Shown: in pieces, positions 5,412-6,376 of the stretch | How the letters are laid out: every line of letters starts with the position of its first letter | How positions within the stretch are numbered: the first letter of the stretch is position 1 | Assembly (NCBI GenBank): GCA_900321535.1 | Contig: ONWJ01000149.1 | Location: 1-6,376, forward strand | DNA from: an uncultured Erysipelotrichaceae bacterium | GTDB lineage: Bacteria; Bacillota_I; Bacilli_A; RFN20; CAG-826 | DNA length: 6,376 bases | Reading direction: 5' to 3' | Program-made: the position numbers and the translations under genes | Notes under the pieces: model-generated | The model's input: the letters and a program-made list of their open reading frames with translations, nothing else | The model's database searches: none | Told to the model about the DNA's origin: nothing

Positions 5412-6376
5412 GATTTCTTTTTCCTTAACTGCAAAAATAATATCGAGATATCAGCCGGATTGACACCAGAAATGCGCGAAGCCTGCGCGATTGTCTTTGG
5501 CCGAACCGTATCGAGTTTGGCTCGTGCCTCAAGACGAAGGCCATCCATATGAAGATAATCAACTCCATCTGGAATCAACATGCTTTCTTCTTTCACAAGG
5601 TTTTCTGCCTCACGAAGTTGATTCTTAATATAGCCCTCATATTTGACTTTGGTTTCGAGAGCGAGAACCTCTTCATCGGTGAACTCGATGTCTTTCAGTT
5701 CGTCGGTTAGACTTGCGATTCGACGATAAGAGAAGTTGGGTCGCTTGAGCAAATCAAAGCCCTTTAATCCGACTTCGGTAGCAGGCAAACCAAATTCAGC
5801 GAAGTATACATTAAGACCTTCTTTGTCGGTTACATTCGTCGTCTTTAAAATCTCAATAACCTTGTCAATTCTGGCATATTTTTCTTTAAAAGCACGGTAT
5901 TCGTCTTCACTTAATGTGCCAATTTGATGACCGTATTCGCATAGTCTTGCATCGGCATTATCATGTCTAAGCAGGAGGCGATACTCGGCTCTTGAGGAAA
6001 GGAGTCGATAAGGCTCTTCCGTTCCTTTGGTTACGAGATCATCGATCATGACTCCGATGTAAGCTTCGTTACGTTTCAAAACGAACGGCTCTCTTCCTAG
6101 TATTTGTAGCGACGCATTGATGCCGGCGAGCAAGCCCAATCCGCCCGCCTCTTCATAGCCAGAGGTGCCGCAGATTTGTCCCGCGACATAAAGGCCCTTG
6201 TACGCCTTCACTTGGAGGGTGTTATCAAATTGGAACGGTTTTAACGCATCGTATTCAATCTGATAGGCGTATTTTAAAATCTCAGCATGTTCTAACCCCG
6301 GCAAAGAATGAACCATTTCTAGCTGAATCTCTTTTGGCATCGCAGTAGAAAAACCTTGGAGATAAATAGACTCTCC
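5408..6376 (-). CDS. mnmG: tRNA uridine-5-carboxymethylaminomethyl modification enzyme MnmG (GidA), C-terminal half, runs off the window
   Basis: MnmG is the FAD-dependent partner of MnmE. Together they install (carboxymethyl)aminomethyl groups on wobble U34 of several tRNAs. The 322 codons present cover roughly the C-terminal half of a protein of about 620-630 residues. The reading frame is open to the right edge, where YLQGFSTAMPKEIQ matches the family. Further motifs are GTSGYEEAGGLGLLAGINA of the FAD domain, SRAEYRLLLRHDNADARL, and the C-terminal helical domain ending PKTIAQASRISGVNPADI, which docks MnmE and tRNA. The N-terminal dinucleotide-binding motif is outside the window. An internal ATG at 6340 is not the real start because conserved MnmG residues continue upstream. 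It overlaps rsmG by 4 nt in the common mnmE-mnmG-rsmG arrangement. Confidence 0.97.
   Translation of the reverse strand, partial: GESIYLQGFSTAMPKEIQLEMVHSLPGLEHAEILKYAYQIEYDALKPFQFDNTLQVKAYKGLYVAGQICGTSGYEEAGGLGLLAGINASLQILGREPFVLKRNEAYIGVMIDDLVTKGTEEPYRLLSSRAEYRLLLRHDNADARLCEYGHQIGTLSEDEYRAFKEKYARIDKVIEILKTTNVTDKEGLNVYFAEFGLPATEVGLKGFDLLKRPNFSYRRIASLTDELKDIEFTDEEVLALETKVKYEGYIKNQLREAENLVKEESMLIPDGVDYLHMDGLRLEARAKLDTVRPKTIAQASRISGVNPADISILFLQLRKKKS

Overview
The window is a compact stretch of a bacterial chromosome that looks like Bacillota, class Bacilli. The evidence is the mnmG-rsmG-parA-parB order, strong GGAGG-type ribosome binding sites, an FMN-riboswitch-controlled ECF-type riboflavin transporter, and cmk next to der. 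UGG encodes tryptophan and UGA is used as a stop (mnmG, parB, cmk), so the genetic code is standard and not that of Mycoplasma. A small-genome, uncultured gut Bacilli lineage (Erysipelotrichales or RF39-like) would fit, but this placement is inference.

Layout from right to left, almost all on the minus strand. The right end holds the C-terminal half of MnmG (tRNA wobble uridine modification), overlapping RsmG (16S rRNA methylation) by 4 nt. Then come ParA and ParB (chromosome segregation), which overlap each other by 14 nt. This is the usual origin-proximal module of Firmicutes, here without noc. parA lacks a visible Shine-Dalgarno sequence and may have its own leaderless promoter. ParB keeps its fold and HTH but has lost most of the residues that normally define its CTP-binding pocket.

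A complete FMN riboswitch follows, then a RibU-type riboflavin transporter gene with an extra N-terminal hydrophobic helix. The riboswitch leader ends in a hairpin whose 3' arm is the ribU ribosome binding site and which is followed by U6, so it could act at transcription, translation, or both. ribU converges on the only plus-strand gene, a 58-residue single-cluster [4Fe-4S] ferredoxin, and the two share a bidirectional terminator.

A 163-bp divergent intergenic region carries promoters in both directions and a perfect 7-bp inverted repeat. It separates the ferredoxin from a second minus-strand operon: a small unrecognised tail-anchored membrane protein, then cmk (CMP kinase), then der (ribosome-assembly GTPase), which runs off the left edge. 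No mobile elements, CRISPR arrays, tRNA or rRNA genes were seen. No wholly new multi-gene system is evident. The most unusual points are the degenerate ParB pocket, the riboswitch expression platform, the SD-less parA start and the small unknown gene.
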